Origin: Clostridiales bacterium
Lineage (GTDB): Bacteria > Bacillota > Clostridia > Lachnospirales > JAQSXR01
Length of the DNA: 64,000 nt
Reading direction: 5' to 3'
NCBI GenBank assembly: GCA_029256575.1
Contig: JAQSXR010000003.1
Span: 1 to 64,000, forward strand
Below are positions 8,132-17,351 of the stretch, piece after piece. Position 1 is the first letter of the stretch. Each line of letters starts with the position of its first letter. The notes beneath the pieces are model-generated. The model saw nothing but the letters and a program-made list of their open reading frames with translations, searched no databases and had not been told where the DNA came from. The translations under genes were made by a program, and so were the position numbers.

Positions 8132-8145
8132 ATTTATGAGAGGAT

Positions 8146-9071
8146 GTGGAAGTATGGTTCTATACATTTGATTACACAGGTTTTTTTGGCAAATCAGATA
8201 CAGAACGTTTAAAGACAATAGCGAATGGCGTTAATTTCGCATTAGGCGTTGAAGAAGATGAAGCAAAAGAGTTCGTAAAAGAAGCAACAGCACTTAGTCA
8301 GGCAGAGACACTTTGCCGTAGTTTGATATATGAAAAACTAAAAAAGAAATAGAATACTTCAAGTGTGTAAAAGCAGGACTTTGTAAAGTTGGTGGCAAAG
8401 GAAAAGTTACATCAAATGAAATAAATGCACGTATTGTAAAGATGCTTGAGCAGGCAATCGAGCAGGATGGTGTATTTAATATCTTCGAACAAGCTGGAAA
8501 GAAGAATCCAGAAATATCACTGCTTTCTGACGAATACATGGAGCAGATCAGAAGAATGAAACATAAAAATATTGCTACAGAATTATTACGTAATCTATTG
8601 GAAGATAACATTAGAGCGTTTGCAAGAACTGGTGTTGTAAAATCGCAACTTTTCTCTGAGAAGTTGAAGGATGTGTTGAAACGCTACAATAACCGCATGA
8701 TTACAAGTGCGGAGGTTATAGAGGAACTTCTCAATCTCTCTAAGGAAATCACAGATGCGTATAAGGCTGGCGATGACAAAGGATTAACTCATGAAGAATT
8801 AGCTTTCTATGATGCACTTATTGCAGACCCAGAAGTTCTTCGTAATATGGAAGACAAAATTCTTGTTGAAATGGCTCATGAACTTACTGATTTGATTAGA
8901 AAGAGTAGGACGGTTGACTGGGATAAGAAAGAATCTGCCAGGGCTTATATGAGAACACGAGTAAAGCACTTATTAAGAAAGTATAAGTATCCACCAGAAC
9001 AAGACAAAACTGCGATAGATGTCGTAATCAAGCAGGCTGAACTTATGAGTGCAAATATTATGCCTTTATAA
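8146..9071 (+). pseudogene. hsdR: Type I restriction enzyme R subunit, C-terminal fragment
   Basis: Only the helical C-terminal region that docks on the modification complex is present. Signature stretches are ALSQAETLCRSLI, TSNEINARIVKMLEQAIEQ, GLTHEELAFYDALI and the end RTVDWDKKESARAYM with YKYPPEQ. The nuclease and helicase domains are missing. A frameshift in an A-run near 8340 separates the first 66 codons from the rest; the joined frame reads EIEYFKCVKAGLCKV. No hsdM or hsdS is in the window. It is a dead remnant joined directly to motif copy F. Confidence 0.88.
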
Positions 9072-9584
9072 AAGGAAAGTGATACATACATATCAACGTG
9101 GTATAAAAAACTTGAGTGAGATAGTAAATATTACACGGAGGAAGTAGAATGGCCTCGCCTTCTAGACTTTTATGAGAGTTTTTTAGTTCACTGGGAGAAT
9201 GATGAACCTCAAAGGGTTTACGAATGATTTCTTCAAAGGGACGCATGACTGCAATCATGCTTTTCTCTTTTCAAACATCAATTGCAACTGCATTTGTATC
9301 CATAGGCAATGCTCCAATCAAGATGATATGTATTGTATCGTTTTACTCATTGTCAATTTAATTTGCTTGGTGACACGAACGCCCTGAGATACTAGTGGTT
9401 CAACCCGCTGAAACGAACGTTGCAAAAAGAAGGATGGCTGACGATTTCTCTTACTGACATTAGTTCAAAGGAGGGGGCGTCAAACCCAATACCTTCTTTT
9501 TAGCTTAGACAAGAGATGGAAGGAAACGTAACTGGAGTGTTATGTTTGGATCCAAATATATAGTAGCAAATGAGGGGTTAAGAA
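9072..9584. other. Unassigned 0.5-kb region upstream of the NACHT gene
   Basis: No convincing full gene. A 35-codon tail (DSKYYTEEVEWPRLLDFYES and on to a stop at 9209) may be the end of a lost protein. Bases 9370-9505 contain possible RNA structure: ACGCCC near 9379 can pair with GGGCGT near 9475, and AAAAAGAAGG (9424-9433) with CCTTCTTTTT (9492-9501). A GAGGGG ribosome binding site for the next gene lies near 9572. I could not match the region to a known RNA family. Confidence 0.4.
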
Positions 9585-12539
9585 ATGAAGTGGCTTGCAT
9601 CTGAAATTGGAAGCATATTGGTTGAAGTTGGGAAAGGCTCTTTTAATGGGTTTTGGGGTAAGATCAAGCTATTCCATATTAAAAAAAAGCTTAAGAAAAA
9701 GTTGTTTTGTGTAGTTTTGAATATATATGGGGATAAATTGTTTTATAATGAACTGGATTACTTTCTATCAACAAATAAAGTAATTCATAATGTGATCATA
9801 AATTGTGAGTCCGTACCTATTCATCAATATAGATCTAGAAGTCAGATGATTCAATATTATGTGCAATTATTTTCCGAAAAACATCCAAATTACGTTCACT
9901 ATAAATCTGAAATTTATTCAATACTTCAAAGATGCTTTGAATTAATATTCAATACTCTAAATGATATGAGTACGGATGAAAATATCCGAGTCATTAGTAA
10001 TATAGCTAAAGAGTTGGCTGGTGAACTTTCGATTGAAATGAAAGAGATTAAGGGCGAATTATCTTTAATAAACAATAAAATTGACACGTTACTTGTCCGA
10101 AATGAAAGAAAATTGGATGATACAAAGAATATTGTACTTGAGCAATATTTTGAGTGTTTAGCTCGTTTATATCTTGAAAAAAAGAACTATAGTTTTATAT
10201 CAAGGAACTTATTTTTTAAGGATGAAGAAGAAAAAGATATTGATTCGTTAGAAGCATTACTAAAAAATAGACATCTCTTATTGCTTGGGGATGCAGGTTA
10301 TGGTAAGACTTACGAATCAATTGATTTACTAAGTAAAGTATGTACCGACCCCAAAACAAATGGCTTGTTACCTTTTTACTTACCTTTATATGAATACGAA
10401 ACGATTTATTCAAGCATTATAGAGGGGATCCAATATAAAATAAAGCCTTTCTGTGAAGGTAATTCTGAGAAACTAGTGAAGCAGTGGCTTGCAAATGGAC
10501 AAATTGTTCTTATCCTTGATGGTATTGATGATATTCAAACTTATAAAGCAAGAAATAAGTTTATTGCAGAAGCTAAAAATATTGCTTTACAATATGAGCA
10601 GTGCTACTTATTCATTACTTCTCGATTTAACAGATATAATGGTGAATTAGGAAATATAAGGGAGTATTACTTAAGGGGTTTAAGTAGAGATATTATACGT
10701 GAACAACTACAAGATGAAAATATTCATACTGAAGTACCCGATAACTATTATCAGTTATTTGAAAATCCAATGTTTTTTAATGTTGGCAAGACGGTATTGA
10801 AGAAAAACCACCATCGTGAACTTTTCAATAGAAGTATCTTATTTGAAGAACTAATGATATTGCTTTGTGGGGAATGGGATAAGAGAAAAGGTATCTTGCC
10901 TGTTCAATCAGTTAGCTATACAGATATATTTGGCCTTCTCGGGCAATATGCCTTTGATAATTTTAACCAATCTTACAGTAGGATTTTAGAATTTGATCAA
11001 TATATATCGAAGTATACTACATCTGAAAACAAATCTCTATTTATAAATACTTTATTAGGAACTGGTGTTTTGAAGGTAACAGACAAGGTTACATTTGCAC
11101 ATAAACTTTTTAAAGAGTATTTCGCCGCCTATCATATGGTTCATACATATGCTTTATCAGAAAATACCTCAATGTATTTAGAGTTGCTAAAACGTGATGA
11201 TTGGAAAGAAGTATTTGTTTTCGCTTCTGGTATGTATAACAAAATTGAATACCAAGACGCATATCTAGATTTCATCATGAACAATAACTTACAACTATAT
11301 ATTGAGTGTATTAATGCAAAAAGTGATTTAAGTATACAATTAACTTTATCTGGAAGTAGTGAGTTTGTAAAACGATACCTTAATCAAATAGTTAAAACTT
11401 ATGCTTTTATCGTTGATATGTATTTTCAACCTATTAAGTTTTGTTTTGATCCAAAGCCAGGAAAAGCCGAGGAGAACATAGATGTGAAGAAAATAGGAAT
11501 AGTTGGTTGCATGTCTAAAAATGGAGAACATTTGAGCTATTGGTTTGATCGTGTTATGCCTAATGAGAAAGAAGTACTTTGTATAGATGAAGAGCAGATA
11601 GCAGAATATCATAAATGCCGTGAAAGACAGGCTTTGTTTAAACGAAAAAATATCACCAGTTATTGGTTGAATCTTAGTACTTCAGGTCTAGTTGGTGATA
11701 GTGGTCGTAAAGTAGCTATTGATTTAATTAAAAAAGAGATTGGATCAATATTAGAGAAGAAAATACTTTTCGAGAGCAAATATCTATTATGTGAAAGATT
11801 GGATAATTGTAAAAGTAAAATAAAAGAAATCAAAGATTTATCTGATTTGACACAAATGTACACTATAGTTGAAAATATGATTCAAAAAGAAGCAGAGGGG
11901 AAGACCAATTTTGTAGGGTATAAAAAGAATGGTATTGATATGTTCTATTTGTACTCATTGTTAAAGATTATTATCGAAAACGATATTGAATATAGTGATT
12001 GTTTATTACCCAAAGAGGATACTAGGCCAAATAAATCATCTTGTTGGACATGGGAGTTATATACAGATGCTCAGAAAACAAACAGAATATCAAAGTTTTT
12101 TTATTTCCATCAGATAAGTTATTTAGAAATGGTTGAAACTAATTTCCCAATGCTGTTTAATAAATTTTCAAGATATATAGATGCTCCATATCAGAATATT
12201 GTGCTTATATATCTAAGAGAGGATAGAGAGCAAAAAGATATGTTTTCAGAACCAGTTATAACTCATTATTATATTGCATCTCCTACTAATTATCCTGAAC
12301 CACCGCAATTTCGATATCAAAGTAGTCAGGATGAATATATCGGGTACCGTAATGACATCTATAACGAAATTAAGCAGAGTTATTTAAAACAAGGAAAAGA
12401 GGTACATGAATTTGGATATTCACAAACAGGTTTTACTTTTACGACAACTTCAAGAAAATTTAGTGAAAACAGTCCTCTTTCTGATTATGTTTATGCTAGT
12501 ATTAAGGAAAGTATTGAAGAAATCCTCGGAAAGTTATAA
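9585..12539 (+). CDS. NACHT-domain STAND NTPase, probable antiphage defence protein
   Basis: The 984-residue protein has a NACHT NTPase core: Walker A GDAGYGKT (residues 235-242), Walker B LILDGIDDI (309-317), the sensor strand LFITSRF (about 348-354) and the winged-helix end FAHKLFKEYFAAYHM typical of bacterial NACHT proteins. Residues 1-180 form an unassigned helical N-terminal domain, which in this class often serves as effector or signalling module. The C-terminal 450 residues are an unassigned sensor-like region without visible repeats. Bacterial NACHT and Avs proteins oligomerise on sensing phage components and trigger cell death or growth arrest. GAGGGG lies 7 bases before the ATG. It is the longest intact gene in the island; family confident, function inferred. 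Confidence 0.85.
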   Translation: MKWLASEIGSILVEVGKGSFNGFWGKIKLFHIKKKLKKKLFCVVLNIYGDKLFYNELDYFLSTNKVIHNVIINCESVPIHQYRSRSQMIQYYVQLFSEKHPNYVHYKSEIYSILQRCFELIFNTLNDMSTDENIRVISNIAKELAGELSIEMKEIKGELSLINNKIDTLLVRNERKLDDTKNIVLEQYFECLARLYLEKKNYSFISRNLFFKDEEEKDIDSLEALLKNRHLLLLGDAGYGKTYESIDLLSKVCTDPKTNGLLPFYLPLYEYETIYSSIIEGIQYKIKPFCEGNSEKLVKQWLANGQIVLILDGIDDIQTYKARNKFIAEAKNIALQYEQCYLFITSRFNRYNGELGNIREYYLRGLSRDIIREQLQDENIHTEVPDNYYQLFENPMFFNVGKTVLKKNHHRELFNRSILFEELMILLCGEWDKRKGILPVQSVSYTDIFGLLGQYAFDNFNQSYSRILEFDQYISKYTTSENKSLFINTLLGTGVLKVTDKVTFAHKLFKEYFAAYHMVHTYALSENTSMYLELLKRDDWKEVFVFASGMYNKIEYQDAYLDFIMNNNLQLYIECINAKSDLSIQLTLSGSSEFVKRYLNQIVKTYAFIVDMYFQPIKFCFDPKPGKAEENIDVKKIGIVGCMSKNGEHLSYWFDRVMPNEKEVLCIDEEQIAEYHKCRERQALFKRKNITSYWLNLSTSGLVGDSGRKVAIDLIKKEIGSILEKKILFESKYLLCERLDNCKSKIKEIKDLSDLTQMYTIVENMIQKEAEGKTNFVGYKKNGIDMFYLYSLLKIIIENDIEYSDCLLPKEDTRPNKSSCWTWELYTDAQKTNRISKFFYFHQISYLEMVETNFPMLFNKFSRYIDAPYQNIVLIYLREDREQKDMFSEPVITHYYIASPTNYPEPPQFRYQSSQDEYIGYRNDIYNEIKQSYLKQGKEVHEFGYSQTGFTFTTTSRKFSENSPLSDYVYASIKESIEEILGKL

Positions 12540-12671
12540 CTCATGGGCTAGCTATTTTATAAGTGACGCATCAGAATAACTTGTACAAGTATATTCACAC
12601 ACAGACAAGAAGGAACATTTCATCATCCTTATAAAGAATAGCGCGATTCACTTCGCATTATGCAATGATGC

Positions 12672-12899
12672 TTAACTGAATATCATTGCAAGTAGATTTG
12701 AATTTACAGCATCCTGTAGATGTCTCTCATCAACATCTGTTTAAATTTCTGTTGTGGAAATACTATCATGTCCAAGTAAGGAACGCATATCTACGTGGCC
12801 ATACTTACATATTAAGGTTGCTGATGTGTGTCTGAGCTTATGTGTGGACAAACCTTCAGGATTTATTCCAGCAGCAACTATATGCTTTTTCACAGCGTT
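12672..12899 (-). pseudogene. XerC/D-like recombinase C-terminal remnant with catalytic Tyr changed to stop
   Basis: The minus strand reads AVKKHIVAAGINPEGL, then STHKLRHTSATL (box with HxxR), then HVDMRSLLGHDSISTTEI. At the position of the catalytic tyrosine there is TAA, after which TDVDERHLQDAVNSN continues in frame. The homologous part starts at a stop codon at 12900, beside a perfect hairpin. It belongs to a different recombinase subfamily from the integrase fragments at 0.8 and 4.4 kb. It is clearly dead and shows that several mobile elements have passed through this island. Confidence 0.85.
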
Positions 12900-12902
12900 T
12901 TA

Positions 12903-12928
12903 GAGGGCACTTGTTGTCAAGTGCCCTC
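12903..12928. repeat. Perfect 11-bp inverted repeat
   Basis: GAGGGCACTTG, a 4-base loop, then CAAGTGCCCTC. No T-run follows on either strand, so it is not a standard terminator. It lies exactly at the broken edge of the recombinase remnant and may be a mobile-element end or attenuator relic. Confidence 0.6.
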
Positions 12929-13148
12929 CGTTACGTGAGATAAAAAGAGTGTTTTTGTATTAACGGTTATTGAGTTTCGTACAGAGTCCATTTTGTTATT
13001 GATTGTTTGACGCTGGAGTCATAAAGATTTTACACGGATCTACTTATGCGTACGAATATGCGGGAATTAAGTTATCAGATATTCTGATAGGTAGTAATTG
13101 CAAAGATGATTGTAGAAAAGAAATAATAACTTAATTGGGGATAGATAA

Positions 13149-13485
13149 ATGAATTACAACAAGGCTTTATCTAGTATATTTAAATTCCCATTACCAATTT
13201 TTAATGCTAAATTTGATGTGTGTAAAACACCGTTCATGGAAACAGGAGAATGAGTTTAGAATTCTATATCCTATTATACGTCTAAAGGAAAATGGAAAGC
13301 GGTTATCTGATATAGAAATGGGTATAAAAATGAAGGTAATATATATTGGTAAAGAATGCAATACTCGTAATAAAATGAAATTGGTGAATATTGCTACTAG
13401 GTTTAAAAGGGAGATACATCAGATGAGTGTTAGTGATCACAGTTCATTTTTTGATATGGGTTTTGATAGTGTTACATATAGATAG
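13149..13485 (+). pseudogene. DUF2971-like remnant
   Basis: A short frame starting at 13149 (MNYNKALSSIF) shifts into the frame that holds CVKHRSWKQENEFRILYP and MKVIYIGKECN, the C-terminal pattern of DUF2971 proteins (a Cys or Ser, KH, W, E-x-E-x-R). Just upstream (13024-13134) another open piece reads KILHGSTYAYEYAGIKL and could come from a related gene. The N-terminal half is missing. Assignment is tentative because only the tail motif is visible. Confidence 0.45.
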
Positions 13486-13651
13486 GAAACTACCAATTAT
13501 ATTTATATCATACAACTTATAACATAAATAATGTGAAATTGTGAGCATTACGTCGTACTATTTTATTCATTCTTGTATTTTTCCCATACATAGGGCTCAG
13601 AAGCAATTGGCGGATATTAAAAAAATACCAAAGTAAGGAAGGATGCAAATT

Positions 13652-14476
13652 ATGAATAATGATCCTAAAATAAAGGATTTCAAAAGTTCAGAAGATTTAG
13701 TTATATTTTTGAACTTAATTATAGAACTATCATTAAAGCATTTTAATCGTTTCAATATGTATTACGATGAATTGTCTGAGAAAAGTATAAAAACACTAAG
13801 TGAAATTACCAATATAGAAACAAATAAAATAACAGATTCTTCTTTTAAAGAAATTCTATTATCATCAATGAATATGAAACTTTACTCTGAAAATCGACAA
13901 AAGCACAGGTTAAGATATATGGATTATAAAAGTCTTGAAGATAAAATGAATTTTGTAGGTGGTCAGTTGCTTAATCTACTTGCAGATCGTACTAAAAAAG
14001 GGGGAGTATCATATTGGCGCTTTCGTGAAGAAATTAAAAAACTTCAAGAGAGGGAAAACACGAAATTACTTGATTTAACCGGACTAGATGAAAAACTAAG
14101 GTATGAACTCAATAAACTATATTCAGAACGTAATTACACTCATCATATGACTGATGCTAAATTTATTGAATGGGAAAATTATAGAAAAAATCAATTAAAT
14201 GAACATGGTCTTAAAATGTTTGAATATTGGCCGACAGAGAAAATAGAAGTTAATGTTTTTGAATACGTTGAAGTTGAATGGTTATGGCAATTTTATTTAG
14301 TACAAATCGAATTTAAGAAGTCTGTAAGAAATGTAATCCAGCAAATGAAAAAAGACTACTCTATTTTATTTAAAAAGAGCATTCAAATACAAAAAAAATA
14401 TAATGACGTTATGAATTGTTCCCATTTTGAAATATCAATGAATGGAATTGAACGCCATCTAGGTAAAAAAAAATAA
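13652..14476 (+). CDS. Unrecognised helical protein with HEPN-like RNYTHH motif
   Basis: The 274-residue product is charged, helical and soluble. ATG 13652 is chosen because AAGGAAGG lies 9 bases upstream; the ATG at 13643 would overlap that site. Around residue 167 it has RNYTHH, which fits the Rx4-6H pattern of HEPN ribonucleases, in the context KLYSERNYTHHMTDAKF. The rest (EDKMNFVGGQLLNLLADRT, EVEWLWQFYLVQIEF) does not match a family I know. It stands alone, with a hairpin after it (14475-14495). The catalytic reading is inference; the frame is intact. Confidence 0.6.
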   Translation: MNNDPKIKDFKSSEDLVIFLNLIIELSLKHFNRFNMYYDELSEKSIKTLSEITNIETNKITDSSFKEILLSSMNMKLYSENRQKHRLRYMDYKSLEDKMNFVGGQLLNLLADRTKKGGVSYWRFREEIKKLQERENTKLLDLTGLDEKLRYELNKLYSERNYTHHMTDAKFIEWENYRKNQLNEHGLKMFEYWPTEKIEVNVFEYVEVEWLWQFYLVQIEFKKSVRNVIQQMKKDYSILFKKSIQIQKKYNDVMNCSHFEISMNGIERHLGKKK

Positions 14477-14495
14477 GTGCTATAAAAAAGCACTT
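14475..14495 (+). terminator. Weak hairpin after the HEPN-like gene
   Basis: AAGTGCT pairs with AGCACTT, followed by TCCAATTTTT. The stem is short and overlaps the stop codon region, so strength is uncertain. Confidence 0.35.
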
Positions 14496-14597
14496 TCCAA
14501 TTTTTGATAGAAAGATTAACAAGATACAATTGTTATAATCTTTTTCACAAGTCATATACAGATTACTATGTTAAATGCTTTGATGAAATATTGAACT

Positions 14598-15244
14598 ATG
14601 TCTATAATTTATGATATTATGCAGAGCGTTAATTCGGATTTCAGTTTCAAGAAAGGAAAGGGTTGTATGCAAGTTGCAAGTACAATTTCGGAGTTTTTTA
14701 GGGAAAAAATAACCGCTCTGATTGACTTGTCAAAAGCAGAAGACTCTTTTGCCAAACGTAAGGAGCAAAAGAACATCCTAGAACTTATTTCTGCATTCAT
14801 GGGAAATTTGTTAAGGGTAATCGACTTTTAATATTTGTTGATGAGTTGGATAGGTGTAAACCCAACTAGATAGTCCAACTTCTCGAACGAATCAAACATT
14901 ATTTTTCAAATGACTTGGTTATCTTTGTGTTCTATGGATCAATTGCAACACACGATTAAGCGATATTACGGAAACGACTTTGATGCCTGTCGATATCTAT
15001 GTTCGAGCAAATCAAATTCATCCTGGTCTACAGGTGACAAATATCCTGTTATATATTCTGCTCCAAATCTTCTTGCAGTCCTTATAAAACACTTTTATTT
15101 GCTAATTTACTTCCTGATCATCATGATTGGAATACATATATTGGGGATCGTGTTAAAAAGAGTAAAGATGTGGTATGGTCAATATTTATTGAAGAGTGGA
15201 ATAAACAATGTCAGAGTGAAGAAGAAGCTGCCTGCAAACATTGA
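14598..15244 (+). pseudogene. KAP-family P-loop NTPase remnant
   Basis: Pieces in several frames give a KAP NTPase middle region: KRKEQKNILELISAFMG, then after a frameshift near 14815 LLIFVDELDRCKPN (Walker B), an in-frame stop, VQLLERIKHYF, and after another shift LQHTIKRYYGNDFDACRYL. A further open piece to the stop at 15244 (LLPDHHDWNTYIGDRVKKS) may be the C-terminus of the same or another protein. Walker A is absent. KAP proteins occur in phage defence and membrane contexts. Multiple shifts and stops make it non-functional. Confidence 0.7.
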
Positions 15245-15288
15245 TGTAGTTGACTTTTTATTATAATTAAATGAAGGAAGTGAAATTT

Positions 15289-16032
15289 ATGTTTGGACTA
15301 TTTAATAAGACTAATGTTATAAAAGGTGAAAGGAATGAAGATTTGCCATTGACACATGAGGGGCTTCCAGACTCTTATAGACCAAATGGATTATGTCCGC
15401 GTTGCGGTAAACAATCAAGCTTTGAATCAATGGGTGAACTACCTGTAACTTTCTCCAGCGGAATGGTTCATCCTTCAGATGGGAGAAAACCCTATCGTTC
15501 CTATTCTGACAGAGTTACTTGTATGGTTTGCCGCCATTGTAATCAAGGGGTGGTTGTAATTGAAGAAGAATGGATTGGGGAACATCCTAGCAGGGAAGGG
15601 ATTGGAAATGGCGGAATAACTAGTTATCGCGGAATACACTGGTGGCCACTTCCACAAAGCAAGTTATCTGAGGATATTCCTAGCACTATAATAGATGTTT
15701 ATGCTGAAGCAGTTACAACATATTACGCACAAGCCCCTCGCGCAACAGCAGTTATGCTTAGAAGAACAATCGAGGCTATAGTAGTTTATTTTGGCGAAGA
15801 GAAAGGGGCACTTGCTCAAAGATTACAGATGCTTTCTGATAGAAATATTCTGCAACCTTCTCTAGCTGATTGGGCAAAAGAAGTAAGGTTGGTTGGAAAC
15901 CAAGGAGCCCATTTTGATCCAGCAGAAATGGTAAGTATGGATGATGTAACGCAGCTTATATTATTTGTACAAGAATTGATGAAGTATTTATTTACTCTGC
16001 CAGCAGAATTGTTGCGTCGAAGAAATCTGTGA
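15289..16032 (+). CDS. DUF4145 domain protein with N-terminal zinc ribbon
   Basis: The 247-residue product has a CPRCGKQ and CMVCRHC zinc-binding pair near residues 36 and 80, then the DUF4145 (HEPN-like) domain: RATAVMLRRTIEAIV, then LADWAKEVRLVGNQGAH and LPAELLRRR at the end. Start 15289 is preceded by GGAAGTG at a good distance; ATG 15271 is less likely. DUF4145 domains are often linked to restriction and other defence loci, but the molecular role is not settled. It is a single gene, intact, with a small hairpin after it (16029-16058). Confidence 0.82.
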   Translation: MFGLFNKTNVIKGERNEDLPLTHEGLPDSYRPNGLCPRCGKQSSFESMGELPVTFSSGMVHPSDGRKPYRSYSDRVTCMVCRHCNQGVVVIEEEWIGEHPSREGIGNGGITSYRGIHWWPLPQSKLSEDIPSTIIDVYAEAVTTYYAQAPRATAVMLRRTIEAIVVYFGEEKGALAQRLQMLSDRNILQPSLADWAKEVRLVGNQGAHFDPAEMVSMDDVTQLILFVQELMKYLFTLPAELLRRRNL

Positions 16033-16219
16033 TTTCGCAAATCTAGTATTAGAAATCACGGAAAGATTATTTATCTACTACAAATAAGGGAAATTACTAA
16101 TAAGATCTAGTAGATAACTTCGCATTATGTTTATAATAATATAACTTAAATACAATAAGCTTGTAATATTATAACCTCTTTAAGAATAGCATGTATAAAA
16201 TCATGTTTGAGGTGATGAA

Positions 16220-16663
16220 ATGAATTTTATTAAATACTGTGAAAGTAATGAGATACTTTTAGAAAGTGGTTTTATAATATCAGATGAGATTGAATCAAAA
16301 TTCTCCTTATTTATTGAAGATGATGGGGCTGTTGGTTCCATAGGTTCGTTTTCTTTTGAATTTATAAATGATAAGGGTTATGATTCGGATGTCTATAGAA
16401 GAGATGTACATAATTATGCATTTGAATATCTCTACATTAATTTTGATGAAAATAATAAGAGTTACAAGAAAGAGGGAACCGAGATTATTGAAGGTGTTAA
16501 GGAAATTAAGAATGTTAATTTTCATCAGAAAGAAGATATTATATTTAGATACAAGATAACAGGGGATATAGGTAAGCCCAAAATATTATATTATAATATA
16601 TTTACAAAGTTTAATAAGATTCATGATAATCCTAAAGGGCTATGGCAAAGGATATTTGGCTAA
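16220..16663 (+). CDS. Unrecognised 147-residue protein
   Basis: It has a good start (GAGGTG 6 bases before the ATG) and an intact acidic frame. Beta-rich composition (SLFIEDDGAVGSIGSFSFEF) suggests a compact soluble domain, and the end KGLWQRIFG is basic and aromatic. I do not recognise a family and see no motif. It is a single gene between a DUF4145 gene and a pseudogene, near the right end of the island. Confidence 0.55.
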   Translation: MNFIKYCESNEILLESGFIISDEIESKFSLFIEDDGAVGSIGSFSFEFINDKGYDSDVYRRDVHNYAFEYLYINFDENNKSYKKEGTEIIEGVKEIKNVNFHQKEDIIFRYKITGDIGKPKILYYNIFTKFNKIHDNPKGLWQRIFG

Positions 16664-16854
16664 TTCATATAAAGTTATATACTAAGTATGGATCGATTTC
16701 CATGATGTTCTAATATTAGTTGGACTTGCTATTAATGGGATTCAAATATCAAAAATATAATGTATTCAGCATACAGACCACACACATTATTAATAAGTGA
16801 TATTGATCCATTAAAAGGAAAAAAGATTATTGAAGAGGATATGGATCCACAATG

Positions 16855-17121
16855 ATGTGTGAACTACTGAACTATGGAATATATATAATAAGGGGAAATC
16901 TGTTCATTGTAGACAGTGACCATAAGGAAGGTCTTTATGCATTTTAGATAAAAATGGATTTTATTCAGTATGATGCTCCTAAGGATTTATATTATGGAGA
17001 GGTCCTAAAAAACTATAAGCCTAATAAAGGCATGTACATAGTTCATTTAAATGATAATTATGTAGTTCCCATTAAGTTTCCTTTTACAATACAAAACACA
17101 AATTCCTTAAATAAGATTTAG
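16855..17121 (+). pseudogene. Small unrecognised protein with internal stop
   Basis: An 89-codon frame begins MCELLNYGIYIIRGN, is interrupted by TAG after GLYAF, then continues MDFIQYDAPKDLYYGE to a stop at 17119. The C-terminal 55 residues form an acceptable protein, so the whole is read as one decayed gene. There is no clear ribosome binding site and no family is recognised. Confidence 0.4.
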
Positions 17122-17196
17122 ATGAAAACAATATAATTATTTTTCGTATCTAAGATTCTTCTATTATATATCAATGTTATTCTAAGAAAGAAAAAA

Positions 17197-17216
17197 TGGC
17201 TCTATTTTGGCTCTAA
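17197..17216 (+). repeat. Right copy of 20-bp subterminal island repeat
   Basis: TGGCTCTATTTTGGCTCTAA, one base different from 780-799 and in the same orientation, 108 bp inside the right att repeat. Confidence 0.6.
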
Positions 17217-17324
17217 AAAATTAGATAAAACATAAATTTGATTGAATAATATAAATAAATAAATAAATAAAGGAATGAAACCCTTAAAAATCAACCTTTA
17301 TAAAATTAACTAAGATTAATATAG

Positions 17325-17338
17325 TTGAGTGGGAATAA
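17325..17338 (+). repeat. attR-like copy of the guaA 3' end
   Basis: TTGAGTGGGAATAA, identical to 708-721. It marks the right boundary of the island; the DNA after it would have followed guaA before insertion. Confidence 0.8.
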
Positions 17339-17351
17339 TCGCGACAGCAAC

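Larger units (their letters stand above)
722..17338. mobile_element. Degraded genomic island integrated at the 3' end of guaA
   Basis: The block is bounded by the 14-bp guaA direct repeat. A second pair of 20-bp repeats, differing at one base, lies just inside each end (780-799 and 17197-17216) and could be integrase arm sites. The content is accessory and much of it is broken: integrase fragments, DUF2971 relics, HEPN proteins, an hsdR tail, a NACHT NTPase, a KAP relic and many orphan genes. No complete recombinase remains, so the island is presumably immobile on its own. guaA lost its own terminator to the far side (17368-17423) and now uses one supplied by the island (731-768). The boundaries are seen directly; the integration history is inferred. 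Confidence 0.8.

Noticed and set aside
9379-9430. CCCTGAGA followed by ACCCGCTGAA resembling a TPP riboswitch
   Set aside because: The second conserved element (CCTGATCTGGATAATGCCAGCG type) is missing and the downstream gene is a NACHT NTPase, not a thiamine gene.
13541-13570. ACGTCGTACTATTTTATT as a seventh copy of the boundary motif
   Set aside because: Only part of the motif matches (it would need a 7-bp deletion) and the similarity may be chance in A/T-rich DNA.
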